The notes beneath the pieces are model-generated. The model was not told where the DNA came from. It did not search any database and saw only the letters and a list, made by a program, of their open reading frames with translations. A stretch of DNA of 64,000 nucleotides, taken from the NCBI GenBank assembly GCA_001941065.1, contig MSHJ01000010.1, positions 377,721 to 441,720 on the forward strand, read 5' to 3'. Shown here in pieces: positions 1 to 10,291 of this stretch. The stretch is from Alistipes sp. Zagget8. GTDB taxonomy: Bacteria; Bacteroidota; Bacteroidia; Bacteroidales; Rikenellaceae. A program made the position numbers and the translations under genes. Every line of letters begins with the position of its first letter. The first letter of the stretch is position 1.

Positions 1-1392
1 CGTATATGCCTTGTCACCGGCGAGGTTATGCAGTTCGCCCGGATCGTTTTTGAGATCAATGAGCGACTCTACGCCGTTTTCACCCGCCTCCGGCAGACCG
101 AAGCGGGTATACTTGTATCTGCCGCTGTCCAATATGCCATACGAATTGACGGTCTCGTAATAGAGATACCGGCGATCGACGGGGACGCCCGTCCGGAGCG
201 TATTGACAAGGGACATGCCGTTCAGTTCCTTCGGGATCTCGATGTTCGCAAGGTCGAGCAGCGTAGGCAGCAGGTCCCAGCCGTTACATACAGGCGTCGT
301 ATTGTCGATCACGCCCTGCCGGATACCCTTGCCGACGAAGATGAACGGAACCTTCTGACACTCCTGATAGGGAAGGTTCTTGCCCACGGCCCCGTGCGAT
401 CCGGCCAGCTCACCGTGGTCGGATGTGAACACGACGATCGTATTGTCCTTGTAAGGACTCGTCTCCAAGGCATCCAACACCACCCCTATCTCCTTGTCCA
501 CCTGCTCCATGAGCCGGTAATAGAACCAGATATGCGCCCGGGTTTTATGCTTGTCCTCCCCATAGGGCTGCTTCAGTTTCACCGCCGGGAAACGGTCCGT
601 TTCGGCTGTGTTGAACGGCAGTCGGGCCAGCTCGTCGCCGTCGAACTTCGCGGGGTCTATCGAGCGGTAAGCCTGACGCCAGCGGAGCTGGTTCTCCCGC
701 GCCCACATTTCGATCTCGCTGGTGTCAAAATCGGACAGCTGCTTGTTGTTGAACAGCAACTGCGCCATGCAGATATCGTGCGGATTCATAAACGAAAGGA
801 AGAGCAGGAAGGGTTTATCGCCCTTGTATTCGGTGATGAACTCCGCTCCTTTGTCAGCCATTTCGTCGCGGTCTTTCTTGCTCAGATACTCGTCGAAACC
901 GTAACGGTAGGGAGGTTCGTAGATCGATCCCTTCCCGCTGTTGCCGTTTGCCCACGGCAGGTGAACCTTGCCGGCATAACAGGTCGTATAACCCGCTTTC
1001 CGGAACAGCGAACCCATAGCGCGGGTTTCGATGGTTGCGAGCATGCGTTCACCCGCCTCGCCGCCCGGCGAAAAGTTCCCCGTCATCCCGAAGGAATTGG
1101 GCGCCTCGCCGGTAAGCAGCGCAAAGCGCGACGGCCCGGAGACGGGATGCCCGGCATAGCAGTTCGAAAACGTATAACCGTTCCGCACGAGCCGGTCGAG
1201 GTTCGGGGTCTTAAAATAGGGATTGCGGGCGTAGGGATCGTTTCCGAGCGCCTCGGTGATGGCCGAAATCATGTAGTAACTCTGCTGGTCGGTCATGATG
1301 TAGAGCACATTCGGGCGATTGTCCGCCCCCTGCGCTGCGGATGCGGCCAAAAGCGGCAGGGCCGTCAGTCCGGTAATTGTTTTTCCATTCAT
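1..1392 (-). CDS. Sulfatase, S1 family (3' end beyond window)
   Basis: Secreted or periplasmic sulfate-ester hydrolase of the alkaline-phosphatase fold. The first 464 codons are visible and the frame stays open at the window edge. The start at 1392 gives a hydrophobic signal peptide ending near residue 22, followed at once by the PNVLYIMTDQQ metal-binding start of the family. The maturation motif is S85-G-P-S-R, so the nucleophile is serine-derived formylglycine. The later TSDHGE segment supplies metal ligands. It lies 9 bp after the preceding sulfatase gene and is presumably cotranscribed. The S1 subfamily and hence the sulfated sugar cannot be assigned by eye. Confidence 0.93.
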   Translation of the reverse strand, partial: MNGKTITGLTALPLLAASAAQGADNRPNVLYIMTDQQSYYMISAITEALGNDPYARNPYFKTPNLDRLVRNGYTFSNCYAGHPVSGPSRFALLTGEAPNSFGMTGNFSPGGEAGERMLATIETRAMGSLFRKAGYTTCYAGKVHLPWANGNSGKGSIYEPPYRYGFDEYLSKKDRDEMADKGAEFITEYKGDKPFLLFLSFMNPHDICMAQLLFNNKQLSDFDTSEIEMWARENQLRWRQAYRSIDPAKFDGDELARLPFNTAETDRFPAVKLKQPYGEDKHKTRAHIWFYYRLMEQVDKEIGVVLDALETSPYKDNTIVVFTSDHGELAGSHGAVGKNLPYQECQKVPFIFVGKGIRQGVIDNTTPVCNGWDLLPTLLDLANIEIPKELNGMSLVNTLRTGVPVDRRYLYYETVNSYGILDSGRYKYTRFGLPEAGENGVESLIDLKNDPGELHNLAGDKAYT

Positions 1393-1401
1393 TGCATTTT
1401 G

Positions 1402-2853
1402 TTATTTTCGGTTTTTCACAAGGCCCGAGATCGAATACGGGCGATTGTCGGAGAGTGTCAGTCCCCGTTTTTTCAGTTCCTGATTCAGAATTTCCCTCAA
1501 TTCCCCGACTTTGGAGGCATAAGCCGGGTCCGGCGCCAGGTTATGCAGTTGTCCCGGATCGTTTTCGAGGTCGAAAAGCACGGCCGGATTGCCCGGCATC
1601 TCGTAAAGGACATAGGCCCAGCGCCCCTCCTGAATGATTTCGAACGCATTCGAGCCCTCCAGATAGAGGTGCTTTCTTGGAACGGCCTGTTCCCGGCCAC
1701 AGACATAGTCCCACAGCGACACGCCCTCGAGCCGTTCCGGAACCGGCACACCCGCGATACCGCACAGCGTCGGAACAAGGTCCCAACCGTTGCAGACCGG
1801 CGTCGTGCGGTCGATGCGGGGTTGTACGCCCGGTCCGGAGAAGATCAGCGGCACGCGCTGACACTCGTTGTACATGATGTTCTTCTTGCCCAATCCGTGC
1901 GATGCCATCATGTCTCCGTGGTCGGAGGTGAAAACCACGACCGTGTTTTCGGCATAGGGAGAGCTTTCGAACGCATCGAGCACCCGGCCGATCTCGGCAT
2001 CCACCTGCTTGACCAGCCGGTGATAGAACCAGATGTACTTTTTCCACATCAGCTCGCTGTATGCGCCGTAGGTCTTCCGGAAAATCGGGTTCTGCGGATG
2101 ATCGTCCGTCGGCGCAAAATTGAACGGCAGCCTGCCGGAAGCATCGCTGAGGAAATAGTCATTGCCCAGTTCCCGGATTCGCGGCAGATAAGTCAGGGCG
2201 TTGATTCCCGCCGGTTTGGCCGACTGCGGATTCGTCTCCGGCCGGGGATTGTCGGCGATGACGATTTTATCCGCCCCGATGTCATGGGGGTTGATGAGCG
2301 ACACGACGAACAGGAAAGGCTGCCCGTCCGGGCGGTATTCCCGGAAAAACGCCTCGCTTTTCTCCACCGCACCGAGCCTGTCATCCTTCGTGAGATGATC
2401 GAACTGCCAGTTGACCGCCTTGTCGCCGCCCGGGCTCCGGCCCTCACCGAAAGGCAGGTGGGACTTGCCGGCATAATAGTTCCGATAGCCCGCCTGTTTG
2501 AACAACGCGCCCAACGAACTCGTCCGCGCCACCTCGAGCATATCCTCCTTGCGGGACACCGGTGCAGTATTGTCCTGGATGTCGAAGCACGCCGTGGATT
2601 CGCCCGTAAACAAGGCCCAGCGCGAAGGGACCGAAATCGGGTTGGCGCAATAGGTATTGTCGAAACAGCATCCGCGCCGCACCAGGCGGTCGATGTTGGG
2701 CGTGGAAAAAAACTCGCTTTCATGGAGCGCACTCACCATATCCCAGCGCTGTTGGTCGGTGATGATGAGCAGCACGTTCGGCCGCTCCTGCGCTGCCGCT
2801 ACGGCAGCACAGCCCATGGCCGAAAAAGTCGTTATCGTTCGGATTCCATACAT
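1402..2853 (-). CDS. Sulfatase, S1 family
   Basis: A 483-residue secreted sulfatase. It has an N-terminal signal peptide (about residues 1-21), then PNVLLIITDQQ and the maturation motif S74-V-P-S-R (serine type, needing a radical-SAM anaerobic maturase not seen here). Downstream come the KSHLPFG segment and TSDHGDMMASHG, both with expected metal or sulfate ligands. Length is usual for S1 enzymes. It resembles the adjacent downstream sulfatase more than the other four in the window, suggesting a local duplication. It follows the Fn3/FISUMP-like lipoprotein after a 95-bp gap with a hairpin. Substrate not determined. Confidence 0.95.
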   Translation of the reverse strand: MYGIRTITTFSAMGCAAVAAAQERPNVLLIITDQQRWDMVSALHESEFFSTPNIDRLVRRGCCFDNTYCANPISVPSRWALFTGESTACFDIQDNTAPVSRKEDMLEVARTSSLGALFKQAGYRNYYAGKSHLPFGEGRSPGGDKAVNWQFDHLTKDDRLGAVEKSEAFFREYRPDGQPFLFVVSLINPHDIGADKIVIADNPRPETNPQSAKPAGINALTYLPRIRELGNDYFLSDASGRLPFNFAPTDDHPQNPIFRKTYGAYSELMWKKYIWFYHRLVKQVDAEIGRVLDAFESSPYAENTVVVFTSDHGDMMASHGLGKKNIMYNECQRVPLIFSGPGVQPRIDRTTPVCNGWDLVPTLCGIAGVPVPERLEGVSLWDYVCGREQAVPRKHLYLEGSNAFEIIQEGRWAYVLYEMPGNPAVLFDLENDPGQLHNLAPDPAYASKVGELREILNQELKKRGLTLSDNRPYSISGLVKNRK

Positions 2854-2893
2854 GGATTCATCGGTTTATTGATAATCGCATTTGCTTAAAATC

Positions 2894-2938
2894 ACCCATC
2901 CCGCGCTGCGGCCGAACGACCTGCCGCGCAGGATGGGT
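2894..2938 (-). terminator. Intercistronic hairpin / partial terminator
   Basis: Arms ACCCATCC (2894-2901) and GGATGGGT (2931-2938) enclose further GC pairing. On the minus strand the stem is followed by GATTTTAA, a weak U-run. It lies between the lipoprotein gene (stop at 2949) and the sulfatase gene (start at 2853). It could end most transcripts or stabilise the upstream SusC/SusD messenger. Confidence 0.5.
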
Positions 2939-2948
2939 AAAATTATTT

Positions 2949-5108
2949 TTAGGGAATCTGCTGCTGTCCGGCGTCGAGCGTCGCTTTGCGCAGGCAGCGA
3001 ATCGGACGTCCCGTAAAGCGGGTCGAAGCCGAGGTAATCGAGAAGGTGCCCGTAGGAGGTGCAGCGATGCGCATGATATAGGCACCGGTGTTCTTACCCG
3101 TACCCTTGGGCGTTCCGGCGTCGGCACACCACAAATCACACGTCACGAGCGATCCGTTGGTCATGTTGCCGTTGGCCGGAGCACGCCAGCCCGTCGCACC
3201 GAAGCGCGTCGCCTTGAAGAGATTAGGCAGGGTCTGCCGTGCCGGAATCGGTTCGACAGCATTGACGATTGCCTTCAAATCCTCGGTCGTCGCCATCGTA
3301 TAACCTTCGGGACAGTTGTCGACAGTCCACACGTCGCCCTTGAGATTCATCGGAGGATCGTCGTACATCGCCTCACTCTGCGTCCATCTCCAGGGAATCG
3401 TACTCATATTGGTCACGACTTTCACATCCGGAGTCGAGGAAGGAACCGACCGGTCGAACTGGTAATAATAACCGGCCGCCTCGAAAAGCGCGGGATAGGT
3501 AATGCCGGTATCGAACGCCTTGTCGTAGAAATCCGCTCCGTAAGCCATCGTCGCACCCACGTTGCGATCCAGCATGTAGTAGGCGGTATTGCCGCTCACG
3601 ATCGGATCGAGTTCGTAATAAAGTAATTGCGTGTCGCTATAAACCATGTTCTTGTAAGCCGGGGTCAAGGCGCTCTTGAGGTCCAGCACATAGAGCGAAC
3701 CTCCGCTCACGGCCGTATGTATCTGGCAGACCTCTCCATAGACCGTCTCACCATGTTCGTTGGCCGCGAAAGGCTTATAGTAAACGGTGCCCTCCGGAAG
3801 ATCGGTAAGTTTACCCTCGAAATAATCGTACATCCCGTCGGAAGCGATCTCTTCTTTAACCTCGACCTTCCGGTCTACGGCATTGGCCGACGTTCCGTAG
3901 AGGAATCCTTTGGAGGTAAGCGCCGTTCCGCCGTCAGAGAGCAGCTTGGCACGCAGTACGACCGAATTGACCGTGAAATTCTCCACCCGGAAATCGTAAT
4001 CCAACAGGTATTCATCGACGACGGGATTCCCCGCCTTATCCGTCGTAAAGCTGTTCACGACAGCGCCTGCGGCACTGAACCCGTCGATTTCGACGAATGC
4101 CCGGTAATAATATTTCGTACTCGGCTTCAGCCCCTTCACAAAGACCTTGTAATCGTTCGACTCCTCCTCCAGGCCGACGGCATACGCCTTGTCGGAGAAC
4201 TCCGTCGAACCCGGTCCGTACTCGATGCCGAAACGTGCATCGGGATCGTATCCGTTGAAATCCAATACACCGGCAATGGTCAGCGAAGTGGGCGTCACGT
4301 CCGACACCTCACCGGTAGAAACGGCAGGAGTTTCGAGTGCCTTGGTCCGGAACGTCCCGGCATCGCTCTCCACCTCTTTCGAAAAAGCCTTCCACTTGTC
4401 TCCGTTGAAATAAATGCCCGTCCGGATATAGAGCGCATAGTTGTATTTCGTATCGGGTTTCAGCCCGGCCACCTCATAAACGACTTCATCGGAAATCGCA
4501 TTCAGATTAGCGAGCGGCTCGCCGAGGGAGAATTTTCGGGCATTGTCGCGTCCCTCCTCATCCGTCCAGTAATAGATTCCGTAATCACCGGGCTTGACCG
4601 TCGTCGACCGCCGGTCTTCGGCCGTCAGCCTTTCATCGCCCAGCGTCGACCCCGTCTCGGCAACCGAGACCGTCTTTCCGTCAATAACCGTCACCACGCC
4701 CGTCGGAGTTCCCGGAGGATCGATGAGCACGGAGTCCGTGCGGAAAATGATATTGTTCCCATAGACCTTTTGGCCTGAATTCTTGACGATAAACGCCTTC
4801 ACGTAATAATCCGTTTTCCGGTCGAGACCCTCCACCCGGAGTTCGAATTTGCCGGTCTGCACGTCTTCCAGCAGGTACTCCGTACCGGTGTTCGACCCCT
4901 CGAGGGGCGACGGCGACAGGACAAATCCCTGCGAAGCGACCCGCTCCCCCACCGGATTGTACACACCCTGCAGAGTGGCACAATTATAGAAAATGTCTTT
5001 CGCCTGCAAAGTGCTCAGCTCCTGCGACGGACCGCCGAAGTTTGTGTCGTCTTTTTCACAGGCCGTAAAAAAGAGAAGCGCAAGCATCAAATATTGTATT
5101 TTTTTCAT
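2949..5108 (-). CDS. Surface lipoprotein with Fn3-like repeats and a C-terminal FISUMP-like domain
   Basis: A 719-residue lipoprotein (signal peptide with lipobox LFFTAC, C16). Residues about 30-370 contain three or four repeated units of the 'T.Y..G..L.P.T.YYYRAFV' type, typical of fibronectin-III-like modules in Bacteroidota surface proteins. The C-terminal part (about 475-710) has LDRNVGATMAYG, DNCPEGYTMATTEDL and GRPIRCLRK, the signature of the Fibrobacter succinogenes major domain (FISUMP). It sits 12 bp after susD, the usual slot for a SusE/F-type glycan-binding partner. Role as a surface glycan-binding protein is inferred from position; the ligand is unknown. Confidence 0.85.
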   Translation of the reverse strand: MKKIQYLMLALLFFTACEKDDTNFGGPSQELSTLQAKDIFYNCATLQGVYNPVGERVASQGFVLSPSPLEGSNTGTEYLLEDVQTGKFELRVEGLDRKTDYYVKAFIVKNSGQKVYGNNIIFRTDSVLIDPPGTPTGVVTVIDGKTVSVAETGSTLGDERLTAEDRRSTTVKPGDYGIYYWTDEEGRDNARKFSLGEPLANLNAISDEVVYEVAGLKPDTKYNYALYIRTGIYFNGDKWKAFSKEVESDAGTFRTKALETPAVSTGEVSDVTPTSLTIAGVLDFNGYDPDARFGIEYGPGSTEFSDKAYAVGLEEESNDYKVFVKGLKPSTKYYYRAFVEIDGFSAAGAVVNSFTTDKAGNPVVDEYLLDYDFRVENFTVNSVVLRAKLLSDGGTALTSKGFLYGTSANAVDRKVEVKEEIASDGMYDYFEGKLTDLPEGTVYYKPFAANEHGETVYGEVCQIHTAVSGGSLYVLDLKSALTPAYKNMVYSDTQLLYYELDPIVSGNTAYYMLDRNVGATMAYGADFYDKAFDTGITYPALFEAAGYYYQFDRSVPSSTPDVKVVTNMSTIPWRWTQSEAMYDDPPMNLKGDVWTVDNCPEGYTMATTEDLKAIVNAVEPIPARQTLPNLFKATRFGATGWRAPANGNMTNGSLVTCDLWCADAGTPKGTGKNTGAYIMRIAAPPTGTFSITSASTRFTGRPIRCLRKATLDAGQQQIP

Positions 5109-5120
5109 AATCGTCCGTTT

Positions 5121-6989
5121 TTAGTAACCATAGTTCTGATAGAACAGCGACTTATCCTCCGCGAGGTCCAGCTCGTAGGTCGGAATCGGCATCAGATAAT
5201 TGACCTCGAAGTTGAAATTAATCACCGGAATCGAGTTCGGGTTGACGACGCGTGCAGGTGCCAGCGTGTGCAGCCGGCCCGTCCGGCAGAGGTCGAACCA
5301 GCGGTGGAACTCGAAGCACAACTCACAGGCCCGCTGCGTCAGCAGTTCGTCGTAAGTCAGGGTCGCGGCCGTATAATCCACCAGGCACCGGGCTTCCTTG
5401 GCAGCAAAATTGGCCCGGGCCTCCGCCAGTTCCGTTTCCGTTTCGGCCGTCGGATTCTTTTCGTGATTGGCCGTGGCCACATCGAGCCATTTCCGGGCAT
5501 CCGCCAGGGCTTGCTCCTTCATCTCTTCCACGGTATAATAGCGGTTCGCCGCGGCATTCCAACCACGCGCACGGGCCAGCAGCTGCTCGTTCATGATCTT
5601 CAGCGACTCGCTGCCTGCCGTGCCCTGATTGCGGAGCATGTCGGCCTCGATGCGCATCAGCAAAATATCCGCATAGCGCAGCACGATCACGTTGTTCGGA
5701 CAGTTGGTCGACTCGAACGAAAGGGTCTCCGCCCAATACATCGACGGATCGGCGCCGTATCCCCAACGATATTTGCTCACGCGCAAACGTCCGCCCGGAA
5801 TACTGATCATCGAACGCTTCAGCGAATCGGGATCGTCCGTGTCGATATTGAAGGTCTCGTCCGTAACATCCGAAATAGACTCATCTTTCAGGTAGGCCAG
5901 GTCCAGCGGATCGCCCGTACTGGTGTCGTACCGCACGCGGTAATCGGCAATGCTCCAGATTCTGCGGCTGTCGCCCAATTTGAAATAGCGGTAAAAGCTG
6001 GGAGGGGGAGCGAACGAACTCGACCCGACCAGACAGCTTACGGTAGCGGCATTGGCATTACCCGTCTGCTGCACACCGAACTGCTTCGACCAATTGCTGC
6101 CCAGGCCGGGGGAACTGCTGAACTGGAGCTCCCACATGGATTCCTGACCGTTCTTCTTGCCGAGCAGGAAAATGTCGCCGTAGGTCTGGCACAGCGAATA
6201 CTTTTCGGAGGCGATAATCTCGTCGCACAACGTGAGGCACTCCCCGAAAAGCTCCGCAGGGTCATACTCGAGTTCGTCGTACTCGGGAACCGGCTGGGGA
6301 TTGCGGTTCATAGAGGTTCCCAGCGTCAGGTAAACCTTCGCCAGCATACCCTTGGCCACCCAACGGTTGACGTGCCCCGTCGTAATGTTTTCAGGCAGGA
6401 TACCCTCTCCGGCTGCAAACTTCAGATCGTCGATAATGGCGGCATAGACTTCGCCGATCGGGTTCCGCCTGATGCGGAAACTGATGTCGGTCGTCTCCTT
6501 CAATTCCACCGGCACAGGTCCGAACGTCTGGACCAGCCGGAAATAGCACCAGGCCCGGATGACCTTCGCTTCGCCGATGATCCGGTTCATGTCCTTCTCT
6601 GCGATATTCGGCACCTTAGGCGCATAGTCGATGATGATATTGGCAGTCTGGATAATCTTGAAATGGCGCTGATACCATTGTGTCACCGTGTTGTGGCTGG
6701 CCGGATAGAGGTAACGGTCGGCAACGCCCATATTGCTCGAGGCATTGATGGCATACACCTCGTCCGTACCCACGTTCGCAACGCCGAGGGCCGCACCCTC
6801 ATAGACTATCTTGGCCGTAGCATATACGCCGAGCAGTCCGGCTTCGAGTTCTTCCGTCGTTTTATAAAAATTGTTCATCACCCGCTTCGACTCGGAGGTC
6901 TCCTCGAGAAAGTCGGCGCAGGCCCCGAGCGACAGTGCCACACTCAGGACGACCGGCACGAACATCAGTTTTATCTCTCTTATTTTCAT
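5121..6989 (-). CDS. SusD/RagB-family glycan-binding lipoprotein
   Basis: A 622-residue outer-membrane lipoprotein that should cap the adjacent SusC channel and bind the target glycan. The signal peptide ends in LSLGAC (C24), followed by ADFLEETSESK, typical of mature SusD N-termini. Helical TPR-like segments (about 90-260) and the conserved C-terminal region with LTQRACELCFEFHRWFDLCRTGRL and a terminal LAEDKSLFYQNYGY match the family. Length is slightly above the usual 500-600 because of a charged insertion near residues 480-530 (DARKWLDVATANHEKN...). It follows susC after 25 bp, in the same operon. Confidence 0.95.
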   Translation of the reverse strand: MKIREIKLMFVPVVLSVALSLGACADFLEETSESKRVMNNFYKTTEELEAGLLGVYATAKIVYEGAALGVANVGTDEVYAINASSNMGVADRYLYPASHNTVTQWYQRHFKIIQTANIIIDYAPKVPNIAEKDMNRIIGEAKVIRAWCYFRLVQTFGPVPVELKETTDISFRIRRNPIGEVYAAIIDDLKFAAGEGILPENITTGHVNRWVAKGMLAKVYLTLGTSMNRNPQPVPEYDELEYDPAELFGECLTLCDEIIASEKYSLCQTYGDIFLLGKKNGQESMWELQFSSSPGLGSNWSKQFGVQQTGNANAATVSCLVGSSSFAPPPSFYRYFKLGDSRRIWSIADYRVRYDTSTGDPLDLAYLKDESISDVTDETFNIDTDDPDSLKRSMISIPGGRLRVSKYRWGYGADPSMYWAETLSFESTNCPNNVIVLRYADILLMRIEADMLRNQGTAGSESLKIMNEQLLARARGWNAAANRYYTVEEMKEQALADARKWLDVATANHEKNPTAETETELAEARANFAAKEARCLVDYTAATLTYDELLTQRACELCFEFHRWFDLCRTGRLHTLAPARVVNPNSIPVINFNFEVNYLMPIPTYELDLAEDKSLFYQNYGY

Positions 6990-7014
6990 GATTCGGTTGT
7001 TTTAGGTTTACACA

Positions 7015-10000
7015 TCAGAATGTCAGGGAAAGACCCAGCGTATAGCTTCTCGTGTGGGGGAACGACGCGGCATCCAGCTTCGGAAGCATGTCGGCATAGG
7101 CTCCTTTCGCTACGCTCACATCCGGATCGTATCCCGAGTAATTCGTAAATACATAGGCATTGCGCACCGCAAAGAAAACCGACATTTTGTTCACAAAGAA
7201 CTTTTTCGTGAGCGCCGCAGGCAGCGTATAGCTCAGCGAAATATTGTCCAGCCGGAGGTAAGACGCATCTTCGATATAGCGGTCGGTGAGGATTTCCTCC
7301 CAGGAATTCGTCGGCATCTTCAGGTCGGAACCCTCGTTTCCCTGGAACACGACCTCTCCGGTCGTCATGTCGTACAGCGTAGGCGTCCAATAGTTCGCCG
7401 CCGACCGGAGGATATTGCGGCCTCCGTTGCTGTTGAGCTGCGTAAGCTCGCGTGCGGTCGCATTGAAGATCTTACCCCCGACGGAGAACTCCATCCCGAC
7501 CGTCAGCGTAAAGTTGAACAGACGCAGCGTATTGACCATACCGCCGGTAAATTTGGGTTCGGAATTACCCAGAATGACGCGGTCGTTCTCGTTGACCGTT
7601 CCGTCATGGTTCTGATCGACCAGACGCGTATATCCGGGACGCAGGTTGCTTTTGGCAATTCCGGCCGAAGAATAATCGTCCGGCAGCGCGTCGATTTCAC
7701 TCTGAAGTCTCCAGACACCGTTACTCTGATAACCATACCAATTACCCAACGGCTGGCCGACACGCAGAATACCGAAATTCGAACAGCGGCTCGCAGACGC
7801 CGGATTGAGAATCAGCTCCTGGGCACCGCCCAGCGACAGAACCCGGGAACGGTTGAAGGCCATGTTGTAATCGAGCGACCAGGAAACGCTGTTCGTCTGC
7901 ACGGGAACGGTATTCAGCGTGATTTCCAGACCGTTGTTCCTAACGGAAGCGATGTTGCTCCACTGGGTCGCGTAACCCGTCGTATAGGGAATCGGGCGTT
8001 CGAAAAGCAGATCGGAAGTCTTCTTCGAATAAACCTCCAGCGTACCGCTCAACCGGTTCCTGAAGAAGCCGAACTCGAGTGCCGCGTCATACTGCACCAT
8101 ACTCTCCCATTTCAGATAGGGATTTGCAGGCCGGTCGGTCACGACACCATAGGAAGGGGTCGAACCGTCCACAGGATAAAAAATCGAAGACATCGTACTG
8201 AGCGACTGCAGCGAGGGAATGGAGGCATTGCCCGTCGATCCGACCGAGAAGCGCAGTTTCAGGTTACTCAGCGCCTCGACGTTTTTCAGGAACGGTTCTT
8301 CGGACAGACGCCACATGACGGCCCCCGAAGGGAAAACGCCCCATTTGTTGTCCCGTCCGAATTTCGACGAACCGTCGAAACGAATCGAGCCGGTGAAATA
8401 GAGGTTCTTGTACGAATAATTCACACGCCCGAGATAAGAGAGCATACGCACGTTCGTATAGTTGGTCGAAATGCTGTACGGCGTTTTACCGTCCTGCATG
8501 GCTCCCGTATTGAGCTCTTCGAGGTCGAAACCGTGCGTCTCGGTGCTGAGTTCCTTGCGGTTGGTCTGCTCGATGATGATACCAGCCATCGCATCGAACT
8601 TGTGGTCCGGATTCGAGAATTTCGGGTTGTAGGTCAGCAGGTTCTCGCTGTTCCAGTAGAAAGCGTTGGACATCGTATTGATCGCTTTGCCGCCCTCCTG
8701 ACGTCCCTGCTGAACATCCTTCGGATAGTAATTCTGGTTATGCAGCTCGTTATTCGAAAAGTTGCCCGCAATCGAAAGTTTGAAATCCTTTGCGATCGGC
8801 ACGTTGAAATAGATACGCAGGTTGGCATTCTTGCGGTTGCTCTGCCGCTTGATGCTTTTTGCCTGATAGAGCGAGTTGTTGTTCTCGTAACGGTTTTCAT
8901 TACCCTCGACGATCCAATCCTGCGCCGAAAGCGGTTTCGTAGGCGCCTGCGCCAGCATGTTCATCGTCACACCGCTGCCATCGGTCGACAAGCCCTGCTG
9001 CTCGGAGTGCAGGCCGCTGAAATTCAAGCCGAAAGCCCCGCCCCTCTTGAAAGTATGTTCGTAATTGGCACGCAGCGAATAGCGGTCATAATCACTATGG
9101 ATGAGGATACCCGGCTGGTTGTAATACCCGGCCATGACCGAAAAACGGTTCTTGGCATCGCCGCCGCTCACATTGACGCGATACTCCTGCACGAGCACCT
9201 GGCGCATCATCGCCTCCTGCCAGTCGGTGTTGACATAGTTGGGATTCGCAGGGTCCAGATAATCGGACGGATTGTTCCATTTGCTCATCTGGTTATACTG
9301 GTAAAAATTACCCTCGGAATCCTTGTAGAACGTGCGCGACGCCTGCCCGAAATTGATACCCTCGGCATCCTTCGGGTAGTAATTGTAGGCACTCCAATAC
9401 ATCGCCTGCGCAAATTCGTAGGAGTTCATCAGGTCTAGTTTGCTGGCCGCTTCCTGGACCGAAAAACTCATATCCAGCGAAACCTGCACCTGTCCGCTTT
9501 TACCGCGTTTCGTAGTGATCATCACCACGCCGTTCGAACCCTTCGAACCGTAGATGGCAGTGGAAGAGGCATCCTTCAGAATTTCGATGGATTCGATGTC
9601 GCCCGGTGCGACATCGGCCGTTTCGCTCACCAGACCGTCAATCACGTAAATCGGCGAGTTGCTGGCATTGAGCGAACCCGCGCCGCGGATACGGATGTTC
9701 AGCGTTTCACCGGGCTCGCCGTTGTTCGACAGCACCCGAACGCCTGCAACCTGTCCGCGGAGGGCATCCTCCATATTGACGATCATCTTGTCGCTGAGGG
9801 CCGCTTTGGAAACCGAAGCCACAGAACCGGTCAGATCGCTCCGCTTGGCCGTACCGTAACCGATCACGACGACATCGTCGAGCAGCTGCTGGTCCTCATA
9901 AAGGGTTACACGGACGTGCGTGCGTCCGGCAAGTTCCACTTCGGAGGGTTTCATACCCACATAGGAAAAGGAAAGCGTCGCTTTAGGATTCGAAACCTTC

Positions 10001-10206
10001 AGGGTAAAATGGCCTTTGGAGTCCGTAATGGCACCGCCTCCGGCTGCACCCTTCTCCACGACAGTGACACCGACTATGGGTTCGGAAACGTTCGTAAAGA
10101 CCTCGCCGGTCACGACATAGCTTTGCTGGGCAAAGGCAGCGGTTCTCCCTCCAAACCAGACGCCGCATAGCACGACAGCGACCTTCAGTAGTAAGTTTTT
10201 AGTCAT
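7015..10206 (-). CDS. SusC/RagA-family TonB-linked outer-membrane transporter
   Basis: A 1063-residue TonB-dependent transporter that imports oligosaccharides across the outer membrane with its SusD partner. In order: signal peptide (about 1-26), a carboxypeptidase-regulatory-like domain (about 30-110, GVTVVEKGAAGGGAITDSKG), the SusC-type linker VVIGYGTAKRSDLTGSVASV, a plug domain with IRIRGAGSLNASNSPIYVIDG, then the 22-strand barrel ending in the aromatic terminus LGLSLTF. It lies 85 bp after the GH92 gene, with a strong hairpin in the gap, and heads the susC-susD-lipoprotein part of the operon. Confidence 0.97.
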   Translation of the reverse strand: MTKNLLLKVAVVLCGVWFGGRTAAFAQQSYVVTGEVFTNVSEPIVGVTVVEKGAAGGGAITDSKGHFTLKVSNPKATLSFSYVGMKPSEVELAGRTHVRVTLYEDQQLLDDVVVIGYGTAKRSDLTGSVASVSKAALSDKMIVNMEDALRGQVAGVRVLSNNGEPGETLNIRIRGAGSLNASNSPIYVIDGLVSETADVAPGDIESIEILKDASSTAIYGSKGSNGVVMITTKRGKSGQVQVSLDMSFSVQEAASKLDLMNSYEFAQAMYWSAYNYYPKDAEGINFGQASRTFYKDSEGNFYQYNQMSKWNNPSDYLDPANPNYVNTDWQEAMMRQVLVQEYRVNVSGGDAKNRFSVMAGYYNQPGILIHSDYDRYSLRANYEHTFKRGGAFGLNFSGLHSEQQGLSTDGSGVTMNMLAQAPTKPLSAQDWIVEGNENRYENNNSLYQAKSIKRQSNRKNANLRIYFNVPIAKDFKLSIAGNFSNNELHNQNYYPKDVQQGRQEGGKAINTMSNAFYWNSENLLTYNPKFSNPDHKFDAMAGIIIEQTNRKELSTETHGFDLEELNTGAMQDGKTPYSISTNYTNVRMLSYLGRVNYSYKNLYFTGSIRFDGSSKFGRDNKWGVFPSGAVMWRLSEEPFLKNVEALSNLKLRFSVGSTGNASIPSLQSLSTMSSIFYPVDGSTPSYGVVTDRPANPYLKWESMVQYDAALEFGFFRNRLSGTLEVYSKKTSDLLFERPIPYTTGYATQWSNIASVRNNGLEITLNTVPVQTNSVSWSLDYNMAFNRSRVLSLGGAQELILNPASASRCSNFGILRVGQPLGNWYGYQSNGVWRLQSEIDALPDDYSSAGIAKSNLRPGYTRLVDQNHDGTVNENDRVILGNSEPKFTGGMVNTLRLFNFTLTVGMEFSVGGKIFNATARELTQLNSNGGRNILRSAANYWTPTLYDMTTGEVVFQGNEGSDLKMPTNSWEEILTDRYIEDASYLRLDNISLSYTLPAALTKKFFVNKMSVFFAVRNAYVFTNYSGYDPDVSVAKGAYADMLPKLDAASFPHTRSYTLGLSLTF

Positions 10207-10260
10207 AGGGTTATAAGTTTAATCAGGTTAGTGTCTGTTTCAGCAGATTAAAATACTTAC

Positions 10261-10281
10261 CCGGGGAGGCGCACTCCCCGG
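10261..10281 (-). promoter_or_regulatory. Intercistronic hairpin between GH92 and susC
   Basis: Perfect arms CCGGGGAG (10261-10268) and CTCCCCGG (10274-10281) with a 5-nt loop. No U-run follows on the minus strand (GTAAGTATTTTAAT), so it is more likely a messenger-stabilising or processing element upstream of susC than a full terminator. Confidence 0.5.
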
Positions 10282-10291
10282 ATAAGCAGGG

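Noticed and set aside
28..2889. A 953-codon open frame on the plus strand opposite two sulfatase genes.
   Set aside because: The opposite strand encodes two clear sulfatases with signal peptides and catalytic motifs. Long antisense frames of this kind recur opposite most genes here and follow from high-GC codon use; the translated product has no recognisable domain.
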